DNA of 64,000 nucleotides from Sporosarcina sp. P32b (GTDB taxonomy: Bacteria; Bacillota; Bacilli; Bacillales_A; Planococcaceae): positions 1 through 64,000 of the forward strand of contig NZ_PDZB01000001.1 in the NCBI RefSeq assembly GCF_002743335.1, written 5' to 3'. The position numbers and the translations under genes are program-made. Position 1 is the stretch's first letter. Each line of letters opens with the position of its first letter. Under the pieces are notes generated by a model that did not search any database, had not been told where the DNA came from, and was given only the letters and a program-made list of their open reading frames with translations. This document shows, one piece after another, positions 1-7,024 of the stretch.

Positions 1-271
1 GTCGTGGAAGTGCTGGCTTATTACGTTTCTTTCAGGCGTACGTAATAAGCGGCATGGGGTTGTGGTTCTTGCACGTTCATTTTCTTTTTCCTGTTTGTTC
101 AGTAGTTTGTGGTTTAGCTGTCTATGTAAGTGGCAAGTTCATTGTCGCCACTTCGGCGCTGGTGGATGGCTTTCGCGAGGAGCCAGAGACAGGAAAAGTT
201 CGCCTGTCTTTGTCTCCTCGCTACGCCTACCACGGCAGGCGCCTTCGTTGGAGTGGGTGTAGGGCAGTTTA
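1..271. repeat. Tandem long repeat, copy 1 (non-coding)
   Basis: This is the first of two direct copies, offset by 284-285 bp. Its right half (about 113-270) matches 397-555 at roughly 95% by eye; the left half is more diverged but shares blocks such as GTTCTTGCACGTTCATTTTC. It contains a long imperfect hairpin (155-243). Short open frames overlap in both strands and have no ribosome site, so I do not call a protein. The copy may continue left of the window. Confidence 0.85.
155..243 (+). other. Long imperfect hairpin in repeat copy 1
   Basis: The central stem pairs 175-193 (GCGAGGAGCCAGAGACAGG) with 203-221 at 17 of 19 positions, leaving a 9-nt loop. Outer pairings are GTGG..GGC with GCC..CCAC, and GGCGC (155-159) with GCGCC (239-243). 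No T-run follows, so it does not look like a simple terminator. A structured RNA or a palindromic mobile repeat would fit. Confidence 0.75.
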
Positions 272-288
272 GGTAGTTGTTTTTAACC

Positions 289-556
289 GTCGCAGTGCTG
301 TCGGATTACGTTTCTGTTAATTGTGCGTAATAAGCGGCGTTGGGCTATGGTTCTTGCACGTTCATTTTCTTTTCCTGGTTAAATCAGGAGGTTGTGGTTT
401 AGCTGTCTATGTAAGTGGCGAGTCCATTGTCCTCACTTCGGCGCTGGTGGATGGCTTTCGCGAGGGGCCAGAGACAGGATAGTTCGCCTGTCTTTGTCTC
501 CTCGCTACGCCTACCACAGCAGGCGCCTTCGTTGGAGTGGGTGTAGGGCAGTTCGT
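289..556. repeat. Tandem long repeat, copy 2 (non-coding)
   Basis: This is the second copy of the unit at 1-271, starting with GTCG as copy 1 does and ending in the same GGGTGTAGGGCAGTT block. It is separated from copy 1 by a short spacer (about 272-288). An intrinsic terminator (579-609) follows 22 bp downstream, so transcription entering from the left would end just after this copy. Confidence 0.85.
440..527 (+). other. Long imperfect hairpin in repeat copy 2
   Basis: This is the same hairpin as at 155-243. GCGAGG at 460-465 opens the main stem and CTCCTCGC closes it near 505, with an 8-nt loop. Outer stem GGCGC (440-444) pairs with GCGCC (523-527). Differences between copies fall mostly in the loop and in single stem positions, so the fold is kept. 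Confidence 0.72.
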
Positions 557-578
557 ATACTTCTTTTTCAAAATTACA

Positions 579-609
579 AGATCAGTATCACCAAATCACT
601 GATCTTTTT
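579..609 (+). terminator. Intrinsic terminator after the repeat pair
   Basis: A perfect 8-bp stem AGATCAGT (579-586) / ACTGATCT (598-605) is followed directly by TTTTT. Its position right after the second repeat copy suggests that the repeat region is transcribed rightward. Confidence 0.8.
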
Positions 610-647
610 CCTATTAGAATCACAACTTAACTGAATACCCAACGGTA

Positions 648-745
648 GCGCAGGCACAACTGCGGGGTAGGCCGTGGCCAGGAGACAACTGGTGGCACTT
701 TGCCAGCTGGCTCCTGGCTGTAGGCAATCCCCCACGTGCCTGCGC
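648..745. other. 98-nt nested hairpin
   Basis: A perfect 10-bp outer stem GCGCAGGCAC (648-657) / GTGCCTGCGC (736-745) encloses GGGG/CCCC and an 8-bp stem GCCAGGAG (677-684) / CTCCTGGC (711-718). A small top hairpin TGGCA/TGCCA (693-705) sits at the tip. It differs in sequence from the hairpins in the two tandem repeats. There is no T-tract, gene or transposase beside it. Confidence 0.75.
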
Positions 746-762
746 GGGTCCAGAAAGCAGAC

Positions 763-868
763 ACTCACTAACTTCAATGCCCGACAGCCGGTCGAGAGAC
801 GCCCCGACGTAAAGTGACAAAGACTCGGATCCGCATAGTCATTCCGCCAACCGCATTTGAGGTTGGGT
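763..868. repeat. Diverged direct repeat, copy A
   Basis: The block starting ACTCACTAACTTC aligns with 915-1015 over about 100 bp at roughly 65-70% by eye. Shared pieces include ACTCAC.AACTTC, GTCGAG..ACGCCC and CCGC.TAGT. It lies in non-coding DNA; its origin is not recognised. Confidence 0.5.
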
Positions 869-914
869 AAGATACGCAATTAATCATTCTTGGAACCACA
901 ACCAAAATAGATTC

Positions 915-1015
915 CACTCACCAACTTCCGTCCCCAACAACCAGTCGAGCAACGCCCTCAACCCAAAATGCCAAAGCCACGAAGCCGCCTAGTAACTCTG
1001 CCGGCCGCGTTTATC
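915..1015. repeat. Diverged direct repeat, copy B
   Basis: This is the partner of 763-868, offset by about 152 bp. Together with the tandem units and the hairpins it fills the gene-free 1.2 kb at the left edge. I see nothing further in 1016-1160. Confidence 0.5.
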
Positions 1016-1167
1016 CGCCGGGTGAACCACACATCGATCCGGTCCTCTCAAGTAAATCCGAAACATTGAAAAACACCAATGGTAGATATCCGACATGCGT
1101 TAAAAGCATTATATTTCCAAGGATGAATAGCATGAATGGTACAGAGAAATAATATATTAATATTATA

Positions 1168-1198
1168 TTGACAAGTTAAAGCGCTTTCATGGTAGAAT
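1168..1198 (+). promoter_or_regulatory. SigA-type promoter of the TRAP operon
   Basis: The -35 TTGACA is at 1168-1173 and the -10 TAGAAT at 1193-1198, with a 19-bp spacer, which is long. It lies 43 bp upstream of the TAXI receptor start. Confidence 0.65.
1176..1189. promoter_or_regulatory. CcpA cre-like operator between -35 and -10
   Basis: TTAAAGCGCTTTCA matches the cre consensus TGWAANCGNTNWCA at 13 of 14 positions and contains the perfect palindrome AAAGCGCTTT. It occupies the spacer of the TRAP promoter, where bound CcpA would block polymerase. This predicts carbon catabolite repression of the uptake operon. Confidence 0.65.
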
Positions 1199-1240
1199 GG
1201 TAATGTCTATGACTACAAATAGAAAAGGGGAGATGGTCAC

Positions 1241-2242
1241 ATGAAGAAAAACTCACTTCGCCTACTGGCGTTAGTTTCCATGCTCGCGCTTCTTGTGCTC
1301 GCAGCTTGCGGTAACGACGAAAAAGCTGACGGCGACAAAGGTGCAGACGGAAACAAAGAGGAAGGTAAGGCAGAGCAAGACTACAAGTTCTTGAGCTTAC
1401 TTACTGGGGGAACACAAGGAACTTATTATCCACTAGGTGGATCTTTTGCTGAATTCATTACTCAAGAAACAGGCATCAAGACGACTGCTGAAGTATCTCA
1501 AGCATCTGCTGCGAATATGACAGCGCTTAAAGATGGAGACGCAAACATTGCATTCGTACAAACAGACATCGCATACTACGCTTCTAAAGGTGAAATGATG
1601 TTTGACGGAGATGTAATCGACGAGGTATCTGCTGTAGGTTCACTTTATCCTGAAACAGTTCAGTTGGTTACGTTGAAGAAAAGCAATATTAAGACATTTG
1701 AAGATCTAAAAGGCAAAAGCGTATCAATCGGTGCTCCAGGTTCTGGAACAGCTGCAAACGCTGAGCAATTACTTGAAATTCATGGTTTAGCTTTAGGCGA
1801 TATCAAAGCACAAAACTTGGACTTCGGTGAGTCACAAGAAAGTCTACAAGCTGGACAAATTGACGCTGCATTCATTACAGCTGGAACTCCAACAGGTGCT
1901 GTTGAAGGTCTAAACGCTACTTCTGAAGTTTTCATTATTCCAGTAGAAGACGACAAGGCTGATGAATTAATTGAGAAATACCCATACTACGCTAAAGAAA
2001 TGATTCCTGCTGGAACGTATGGTTCTGAAGTAGAGACGCCTGCAGTATCAGTAGGTGCAATGCTTGTTATGCAGAACGATATTTCTGAAGAACTTGGTTA
2101 CCAGATCACAAAGGCGATTTATGAAAACGCTTCGAAAATTCAACATGCCAAAGGTGCTTTGATTAAAGCAGAAAATGGTTTGAATGGTATTGGTATTCCT
2201 GTACACCCAGGTGCACAGAAGTACTTTGACGAAGTGAACTAA
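1241..2242 (+). CDS. TAXI-family TRAP transporter solute receptor (lipoprotein)
   Basis: This 333-aa protein is the extracytoplasmic substrate-binding subunit of a TRAP transporter of the TAXI type. It has a basic N-terminus, a hydrophobic h-region and the lipobox LAAC with Cys23, so it should be a membrane-tethered lipoprotein, followed by an acidic Lys/Glu/Asp-rich linker (about 24-45). The body carries the TAXI-type GGTQGTYYPLGG segment. The start has AAAGGGGAG 9 bp upstream. It is first in an operon with a DUF1850 gene and a fused permease. A terminator follows it, which probably raises receptor level above permease level. Substrate cannot be told from sequence; other TAXI systems move glutamate or dicarboxylates. 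Confidence 0.93.
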   Translation: MKKNSLRLLALVSMLALLVLAACGNDEKADGDKGADGNKEEGKAEQDYKFLSLLTGGTQGTYYPLGGSFAEFITQETGIKTTAEVSQASAANMTALKDGDANIAFVQTDIAYYASKGEMMFDGDVIDEVSAVGSLYPETVQLVTLKKSNIKTFEDLKGKSVSIGAPGSGTAANAEQLLEIHGLALGDIKAQNLDFGESQESLQAGQIDAAFITAGTPTGAVEGLNATSEVFIIPVEDDKADELIEKYPYYAKEMIPAGTYGSEVETPAVSVGAMLVMQNDISEELGYQITKAIYENASKIQHAKGALIKAENGLNGIGIPVHPGAQKYFDEVN

Positions 2243-2275
2243 TAAACTGAGTTAGTTATCTGATAGGAGCACGTG

Positions 2276-2320
2276 GGGACGGTAAAGCGAAAGCTTTGTC
2301 CGTCCCATTCTTAATTTTTT
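2276..2320 (+). terminator. Partial terminator within the TRAP operon
   Basis: The stem GGGACGG (2276-2282) / CCGTCCC (2299-2305 region) has an inner AAAGC/GCTTT stem, followed by a T-rich tract ending in TTTTTT at 2315-2320. It lies between the receptor gene and the downstream genes, where read-through would set their ratio. Confidence 0.7.
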
Positions 2321-2388
2321 AAAGTAATTAGCGAATTTCATACACTATTGTGCTTATTGCATGTATTGTAACAGAAAGGAATAGGCGG

Positions 2389-2913
2389 ATGAAATCAAGA
2401 AAAATCGTTCTTCTGCTGACGTTTCTGATAGGAGTTGTAATGCTGATCATATTGTTTTATCCATATAGACAAATGATCATACTAGAAGAGGTTCGGAGCG
2501 AACAGCCAAAGGCGTATTATCTTCCATTACACGAGAGTCGACATTTTCAAATTCATTATATTCACTCCATCCATTTGTCCAATGTGAAAGAGCAATATCG
2601 CATTACCGACAATGGAAAGCTCCGTTTCGAATTTATGCAGTATGAAGATGTAGCCATCGGATTACCAGGTTATGCAGAAGAAGGCGAAGTACTGCAAGTT
2701 GAAGATGGTGTTTATACGCTTACATTCGAAAACCGCGTGATAGATTCGTTTGTTCTCTACATAGGTAGGGTGAATGCAGATCTGTCTTTGCGATATGAGC
2801 AACAAGATTATCATCTGAAAGAATTTCTTCAAAAGGGTCATTCTTATGAATTCCATGTGGCAAAGGTATCAAATTATAAGATGTTAAAAGGAGTCAGATT
2901 AAATGGAAAATAA
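2389..2913 (+). CDS. DUF1850 family membrane-anchored protein
   Basis: This 174-aa protein has one N-terminal membrane segment (about residues 5-22) and an extracytoplasmic domain with the family-type segment FQIHYIHSIHLSNV. DUF1850 proteins are usually found between TAXI receptor and TRAP permease genes, as here, but their biochemical role is unknown to me. I chose the ATG at 2389 because AGAAAGGA lies just upstream; a frame extension to 2350 lacks such a site. Its 3' end overlaps the permease gene by 11 bp, suggesting coupled translation. Confidence 0.85.
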   Translation: MKSRKIVLLLTFLIGVVMLIILFYPYRQMIILEEVRSEQPKAYYLPLHESRHFQIHYIHSIHLSNVKEQYRITDNGKLRFEFMQYEDVAIGLPGYAEEGEVLQVEDGVYTLTFENRVIDSFVLYIGRVNADLSLRYEQQDYHLKEFLQKGHSYEFHVAKVSNYKMLKGVRLNGK

Positions 2914-4939
2914 TAAAGACCGGGAAAAAGATATTCCCGCCATTTCCGATGAAGAAATGGGTACGCTTTCTGAACAAGAACAACTTGAAATTCTTCAAAA
3001 GTACGACCCAGAGTCCAATACGAGAGATTTGAAAGGCTTATTTGGCAAGATTGTATTTTTCGGTTTGTTGGCATTTTCAATTTTTCAGTTATATACCGCG
3101 ATTGGTAAACCATTTACAGCTCAAATTCAGCGATCTATTCACTTAGGTTTTGCTTTATCACTTATATTCCTCATGTTCCCTGCTAGAAAAAAGATCGGTG
3201 TGCGCCGCGACAAAGTACCGTTTTATGATATTATTTTATCTTTATTGGCGATAGCAGTTGGTTTATACTGGCCACTATTTATCAACGAACTAGTATTTCG
3301 TGTAGGGCGAGTATCTGATCTCGATTTAATTATCGGTATTTTAGCGGTACTACTAACATTAGAAGCAGCGAGACGGGCGGTAGGAATGCCAATCACCATC
3401 ATCTCAGTTGTGTTTCTGGCTTATGCATTCTTCGGGCCTTATTTCCCAGGGTTCCTTGCACATAGAGGACAAAGCGTGGAAAATCTCGTTCAATTAATGT
3501 TCTTTACAACGGACGGGATCCTCGGTACGCCGATTAGTGTATCTGCCACCTTCATATTCGTCTTCCTTTTGTTCGGGGCGTTCTTAGTGAAGACGGGCGT
3601 AGGTAACTACTTCAATGACTTAGCTGTAGTATTGGCAGGTCGTTTGACTGGTGGACCTGCAAAAGTCGCAATATTCTCAAGTGCGTTGCAAGGTACTATT
3701 TCAGGTAGTTCTGTAGCCAACGTTGTAGGATCCGGTTCATACACGATTCCTATGATGAAGAAGCTAGGTTATCGTAAGGAATTCGCAGGTGGAGTCGAGG
3801 CAGCTGCCTCTACAGGTGGACAGATTATGCCGCCGATTATGGGAGCCGCTGCATTCCTAATGGTTGAATTTATCGGCGGTGTAACGTATTGGGAAATTGC
3901 CAAAGCGGCCGCTATCCCGGCGCTACTGTACTTCACTGGAATTTGGATTATGACTCATTTCGAAGCAAAGCGTGTTGGTTTGAAAGGATTGGATGCATCC
4001 CAGATTCCGAACCGCAAAGAAACGCTGAAAAAGATTTATTTATTACTACCGATTTTAGGCATTATCGTCTTCTTGTTGATAGGTATTCCAACAATGAAAG
4101 CAGCATTACTTGGTATCGTACTGACTATCGCTGTGAGTGCAATTAGTAAGGAAACAAGAATTGGATTTAAAGATATGATTGACGCGTTAGTAGACGGTGC
4201 TCGTACAGCATTGGCTGTAGCAGCGGCGACTGCCTGTGCGGGTATTATTGTCGGGGTTGTGGTTAAGACGGGTCTTGGACTTAGCTTGGCAACAGGCTTG
4301 ATCTCAGCTGCTGGTGGTAACGTTTTGCTGACATTAATTTTCACAATGTTCGCAGCTATCATTTTGGGCATGGGTTCTCCAACGACGGCAAACTATGTTA
4401 TTACGTCTACAATTGCAGCGCCTGCCATCATTACATTATTAATGCTAGATGAGCCTACAGGTGCAGCTGTGCCGATTGTAGTGGCAGTATCTGCACACTT
4501 ATTCGTATTTTACTTTGGTATTATTGCGGATATCACGCCGCCTGTTGCATTGGCTGCCTTTGCTGCTTCAGGTATTTCGGGTGGAGATCCGATCAAGACA
4601 GGTATTACTTCCGCCAAACTGGCAATTGCCGCCTTCATTATTCCGTATATGTTCGTCTTTAATCCGGCAATGCTGATGCTCGACTCGAGTGTAACGGAGA
4701 TTGTATGGGTGACGTTGACTGCCATTGTCGGTATGGTTGCCATCGGGGCAGGCATAATTGGTTATTGGTATCGTAAACTGAACTGGATTATGCGAATTAT
4801 AACGTTAGGTACAGGCATGTTGTTGATCTATCCAGAAACGATGACAGATATCATCGGTTTAGTTTTATTCATCATCTTACTGGCGTTCCAGTGGATGGGG
4901 AATAAGAAACATAATTCACCTAAATTAGCTTCTAATTAA
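2903..4939 (+). CDS. TRAP transporter permease, fused 4TM/12TM subunits
   Basis: This 678-aa integral membrane protein joins the small (DctQ-like) and large (DctM-like) permease subunits of a TRAP transporter, as is usual in TAXI systems. The first ~60 residues are polar and acidic; the rest is a long series of hydrophobic helices with Gly/Ser/Pro-rich reentrant segments such as GTISGSSVANVVGSGSYTIP and ILGMGSPTTANYV. The start ATG has AAAAGGAG within the end of the DUF1850 gene. It drives secondary, ion-coupled uptake of the ligand presented by the lipoprotein receptor. It is the last gene of the operon. Confidence 0.93.
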   Translation: MENNKDREKDIPAISDEEMGTLSEQEQLEILQKYDPESNTRDLKGLFGKIVFFGLLAFSIFQLYTAIGKPFTAQIQRSIHLGFALSLIFLMFPARKKIGVRRDKVPFYDIILSLLAIAVGLYWPLFINELVFRVGRVSDLDLIIGILAVLLTLEAARRAVGMPITIISVVFLAYAFFGPYFPGFLAHRGQSVENLVQLMFFTTDGILGTPISVSATFIFVFLLFGAFLVKTGVGNYFNDLAVVLAGRLTGGPAKVAIFSSALQGTISGSSVANVVGSGSYTIPMMKKLGYRKEFAGGVEAAASTGGQIMPPIMGAAAFLMVEFIGGVTYWEIAKAAAIPALLYFTGIWIMTHFEAKRVGLKGLDASQIPNRKETLKKIYLLLPILGIIVFLLIGIPTMKAALLGIVLTIAVSAISKETRIGFKDMIDALVDGARTALAVAAATACAGIIVGVVVKTGLGLSLATGLISAAGGNVLLTLIFTMFAAIILGMGSPTTANYVITSTIAAPAIITLLMLDEPTGAAVPIVVAVSAHLFVFYFGIIADITPPVALAAFAASGISGGDPIKTGITSAKLAIAAFIIPYMFVFNPAMLMLDSSVTEIVWVTLTAIVGMVAIGAGIIGYWYRKLNWIMRIITLGTGMLLIYPETMTDIIGLVLFIILLAFQWMGNKKHNSPKLASN

Positions 4940-4947
4940 ATTACTTT

Positions 4948-4990
4948 TAAAAGACTTGCCGGCTTGAAATAAAGCTTGCAAGTCTTTTTA
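4948..4990 (+). terminator. Terminator of the TRAP operon
   Basis: The stem AAGACTTGC (4951-4959) / GCAAGTCTT (4978-4986) is followed by TTTTA. The stretch 4991-5322 after it holds no gene or RNA motif that I recognise. Confidence 0.8.
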
Positions 4991-5322
4991 TTTTATTTAG
5001 GATAAGAATTTTCGAAATCAACCTCTGTATTTTTGCGTTTTACTAGTCTGATTGAGTGAAAAGAACTAGATTAGATGGAATTTTCAATAAAGGACGAGAC
5101 TAGTATAGACAAGGCTTTTACTGGAATGTGATTTGTGAAACACATGATAAAATAAAAGTCAAGAAGCCGAAGGACTAGAAATACCTCGAACTAATTTGGA
5201 CTAATTACGCAGTTTTACCATCGCGAGTTATGTATATACTACATGTAAGCGAATCAGTCATAACGAATAAAATATAGAGGTCGGTACAGAAACCAATCAA
5301 ATCGAAAAGGAGAGAAAATACT

Positions 5323-5472
5323 ATGAATACACAAGAAACATGGTGGGAAAACGTGTTTGAAGGGCATTTGGCACATGGCTTTAACAAAGAACGGATGAGT
5401 GAGCTGGATCATGAAGAGTTTTTATATTTTGAGAATGAACCAATAGAAGAACAAGTAAACCCCATGCAGTAA
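5323..5472 (+). CDS. Small acidic protein, 49 aa, unknown
   Basis: This ORF starts at ATG 5323 with AAAGGAGA 10 bp upstream and ends at TAA 5470-5472. The product starts MNTQETWWENVFEG, is rich in Glu, has two adjacent Trp and no membrane segment. A strong hairpin terminator (5516-5560) lies 43 bp downstream. I do not recognise the family. A good ribosome site plus a matched terminator make it a likely real gene, but codon evidence from 49 residues is thin. Confidence 0.55.
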   Translation: MNTQETWWENVFEGHLAHGFNKERMSELDHEEFLYFENEPIEEQVNPMQ

Positions 5473-5515
5473 ATGAAAGGAGAAGCGGCCCTGAATAATG
5501 TAACGAAATTCCATG

Positions 5516-5560
5516 AAAATCGGTAGTTTTTCTGATGGTATAGAAAAATTATCGATTTTT
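5516..5560 (+). terminator. Terminator after the 49-aa ORF
   Basis: The arm at 5516-5533 (AAAATCGGTAGTTTTTCT) pairs with 5542-5557 with a few G-U pairs, followed by TTTTT. The stem is long and AT-rich. Confidence 0.65.
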
Positions 5561-5570
5561 AATTTCTTTG

Positions 5571-5599
5571 TTTACAACCAGGATAGATAATGCTATTAT
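5571..5599 (+). promoter_or_regulatory. Promoter of tRNA-Val
   Basis: TTTACA (5571-5576) and TATTAT (5594-5599) are separated by 17 bp and end 57 bp before the tRNA. Confidence 0.7.
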
Positions 5600-5656
5600 A
5601 GTGTTTGTGCTTGAGAGCCTAACTGGCTTACTTAAAATGCACATCCTAGTAAAATC

Positions 5657-5729
5657 GATTCCGTAGCTCAGCTGGGAGAGCGCCACCTTGACAGGGTGGA
5701 GGTCGCTGGTTCGAGCCCAGTCGGAGTCA
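5657..5729 (+). tRNA. tRNA-Val (anticodon GAC)
   Basis: The gene is 73 nt with a full cloverleaf. Acceptor GATTCCG pairs with CGGAGTC with one G-U. The anticodon stem CCACC/GGTGG holds loop TTGACAG, and the T-arm has GGTTCGAGCCC. Discriminator base A is at 5729; the CCA end is not encoded. It stands alone with its own promoter and a downstream terminator, rather than in a tRNA cluster. Confidence 0.95.
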
Positions 5730-5779
5730 TAGGTGCCAAACCTAAGTTATTTACCGTAGGAACACGGTTTATAACAATA

Positions 5780-5820
5780 AACAGTCCTATTAGACCGAAT
5801 GTCTAGGGGCTGTTTTTTTA
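5780..5820 (+). terminator. Terminator after tRNA-Val
   Basis: AACAGTCC (5780-5787) pairs with GGGCTGTT (5807-5814), with an inner AGAC/GTCT stem, followed by a run of T. Confidence 0.8.
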
Positions 5821-5940
5821 TGTCTAGATTTCAAATGAAGTTTTCATTACAATCAAATGATAGTACATACACTCACCAGTCATGCGGTGTATACTTATAG
5901 TGCGAATATTTATTTAGATAGGCAGGAGGAGTCATATACA

Positions 5941-6834
5941 ATGAAGAGAAAACAGGTAACATCTAATGTAAAAGAATATACAGTGGAAGAACAGATAGAA
6001 TTATTGCCGTATTTATTGAAGGTTATGTCAAAAAGCAGTAGGAATTCGGTGAAGTCCATTCTTACACGTGGCCAAGTTATGGTGGATGGTCAGATGACAA
6101 CAAAACATAATCAGTCGTTAGCGCCTGGACAAAAGGTTGAAATACAAAGCAACAAAGCGGCTATAAACGTCTCGAAATTAGTAGGTGTATCTATTCTACA
6201 TGAGGATGACGATATCATCGTGATCAATAAAGAGGCAGGCGTTCTTTCTGTAGCTTCTGAAAAAGAAAAAGATCAGACAGCCTATCGAGAAATTACAAAG
6301 TACGTCAAGAGAAGTCATCCTGAAAATCGTATTTTTGTCGTGCACCGTCTTGATCGAGATACATCGGGCGTAATGATGTTTGCCAAAAATGAAGAAACGC
6401 AGCAAGCATTGCAAAGTACATGGAATGAATCGGTAAAGGAACGTTTATATACTGCACTTGTCGAAGGAAAAGTACGAACTGAATCAGGAACTATTTCTTC
6501 TTGGTTAACGGAAAATAGTGCATTCAGAGTCTATTCAAACCCTACCGACAATGGCGGACAGCACGCGATTACACATTATAGAAGAGTACAAGCAAATAAG
6601 GATTGTTCATTGCTGGAGGTTCTTTTGGAAACAGGTCGAAAAAATCAAATCCGTGTACATATGGAAGAATTGGGACATCCAGTTATAGGGGACAAAAAGT
6701 ATGGTGCTACAGGCAACCCGTTGCGCAGAGTGGGACTTCATGCAACCGCATTGTCTTTTCTACATCCACGTACAGGGGAACTAGTTCGATTTGAAGCAGA
6801 AGTACCTCAGATCTTCGTTACGCGTTCAAAATAA
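5941..6834 (+). CDS. RluA family pseudouridine synthase
   Basis: This 297-aa enzyme should isomerise uridine to pseudouridine in rRNA or tRNA. It has an N-terminal S4-like RNA-binding part (about 1-80) and a catalytic domain with HRLDRDTSG, whose second Asp is the family nucleophile, plus the RKNQIRVHMEELGHPVIGD region near the end. The start is ATG 5941, because AGGAGG lies 13 bp upstream; an upstream in-frame ATG lacks a site. Which RNA it modifies cannot be told from sequence, since RluA, RluD and the YhcT, YlyB and YjbO groups are alike. Confidence 0.9.
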   Translation: MKRKQVTSNVKEYTVEEQIELLPYLLKVMSKSSRNSVKSILTRGQVMVDGQMTTKHNQSLAPGQKVEIQSNKAAINVSKLVGVSILHEDDDIIVINKEAGVLSVASEKEKDQTAYREITKYVKRSHPENRIFVVHRLDRDTSGVMMFAKNEETQQALQSTWNESVKERLYTALVEGKVRTESGTISSWLTENSAFRVYSNPTDNGGQHAITHYRRVQANKDCSLLEVLLETGRKNQIRVHMEELGHPVIGDKKYGATGNPLRRVGLHATALSFLHPRTGELVRFEAEVPQIFVTRSK

Positions 6835-6849
6835 TACATCATGTATTTT

Positions 6850-6884
6850 GCAGTTCCTTGGAATCTCTAAGGAACTGCTTTTTC
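6850..6884 (+). terminator. Terminator of the pseudouridine synthase gene
   Basis: A perfect 10-bp stem GCAGTTCCTT (6850-6859) / AAGGAACTGC (6869-6878) is followed by TTTTT. Confidence 0.9.
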
Positions 6885-6892
6885 ATGTCATT

Positions 6893-6916
6893 TCATTCAA
6901 ACGGATGTTTGAATGA
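6893..6916. promoter_or_regulatory. CadC/ArsR-type operator 1
   Basis: A perfect inverted repeat TCATTCAAAC-GGAT-GTTTGAATGA lies just upstream of the cadA -35 box. The core TCAAA-N6-TTTGA resembles the operator bound by the ArsR-family sensor CadC of plasmid pI258. It matches 6959-6983 at about 20 of 25 positions. Confidence 0.7.
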
Positions 6917-6921
6917 TTGAA

Positions 6922-6950
6922 TTGACAAAATATCTGGAATTGCATATACT
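6922..6950 (+). promoter_or_regulatory. cadA promoter
   Basis: TTGACA (6922-6927), a 17-bp spacer and TATACT (6945-6950) form a near-consensus SigA promoter. It is flanked by operator 1 upstream and operator 2 downstream. Confidence 0.85.
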
Positions 6951-6958
6951 AAAGCTAA

Positions 6959-6983
6959 TCAATCAAATGAACGATTGAATGAT
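6959..6983. promoter_or_regulatory. CadC/ArsR-type operator 2
   Basis: The dyad TCAATCAA-N8-TTGAATGA begins about 9 bp after the -10 box, over the expected transcription start. It is a slightly imperfect version of operator 1. Confidence 0.65.
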
Positions 6984-7024
6984 GGAAACGTTAAAATGAA
7001 CGATTTTTTGAGAGGACTGATCAC

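Noticed and set aside
54..634. Open frames of 66-80 codons in the tandem repeats
   Set aside because: Several overlap in different frames, none has a ribosome site, and the DNA is dominated by palindromes; similarity between copies is explained by the DNA duplication.
574..879. 101-codon minus-strand frame over the 98-nt hairpin
   Set aside because: It runs through a terminator and a nested palindrome and has no ribosome site; composition is unlike the real genes here.
5473..5526. 17-codon frame (MKGEAALNNV...) after the 49-aa ORF
   Set aside because: Its end lies in the terminator hairpin, and it has no ribosome site of its own.
5657..5729. tRNA-Val as an integration (att) site
   Set aside because: No integrase gene and no repeated tRNA 3' end were seen nearby.
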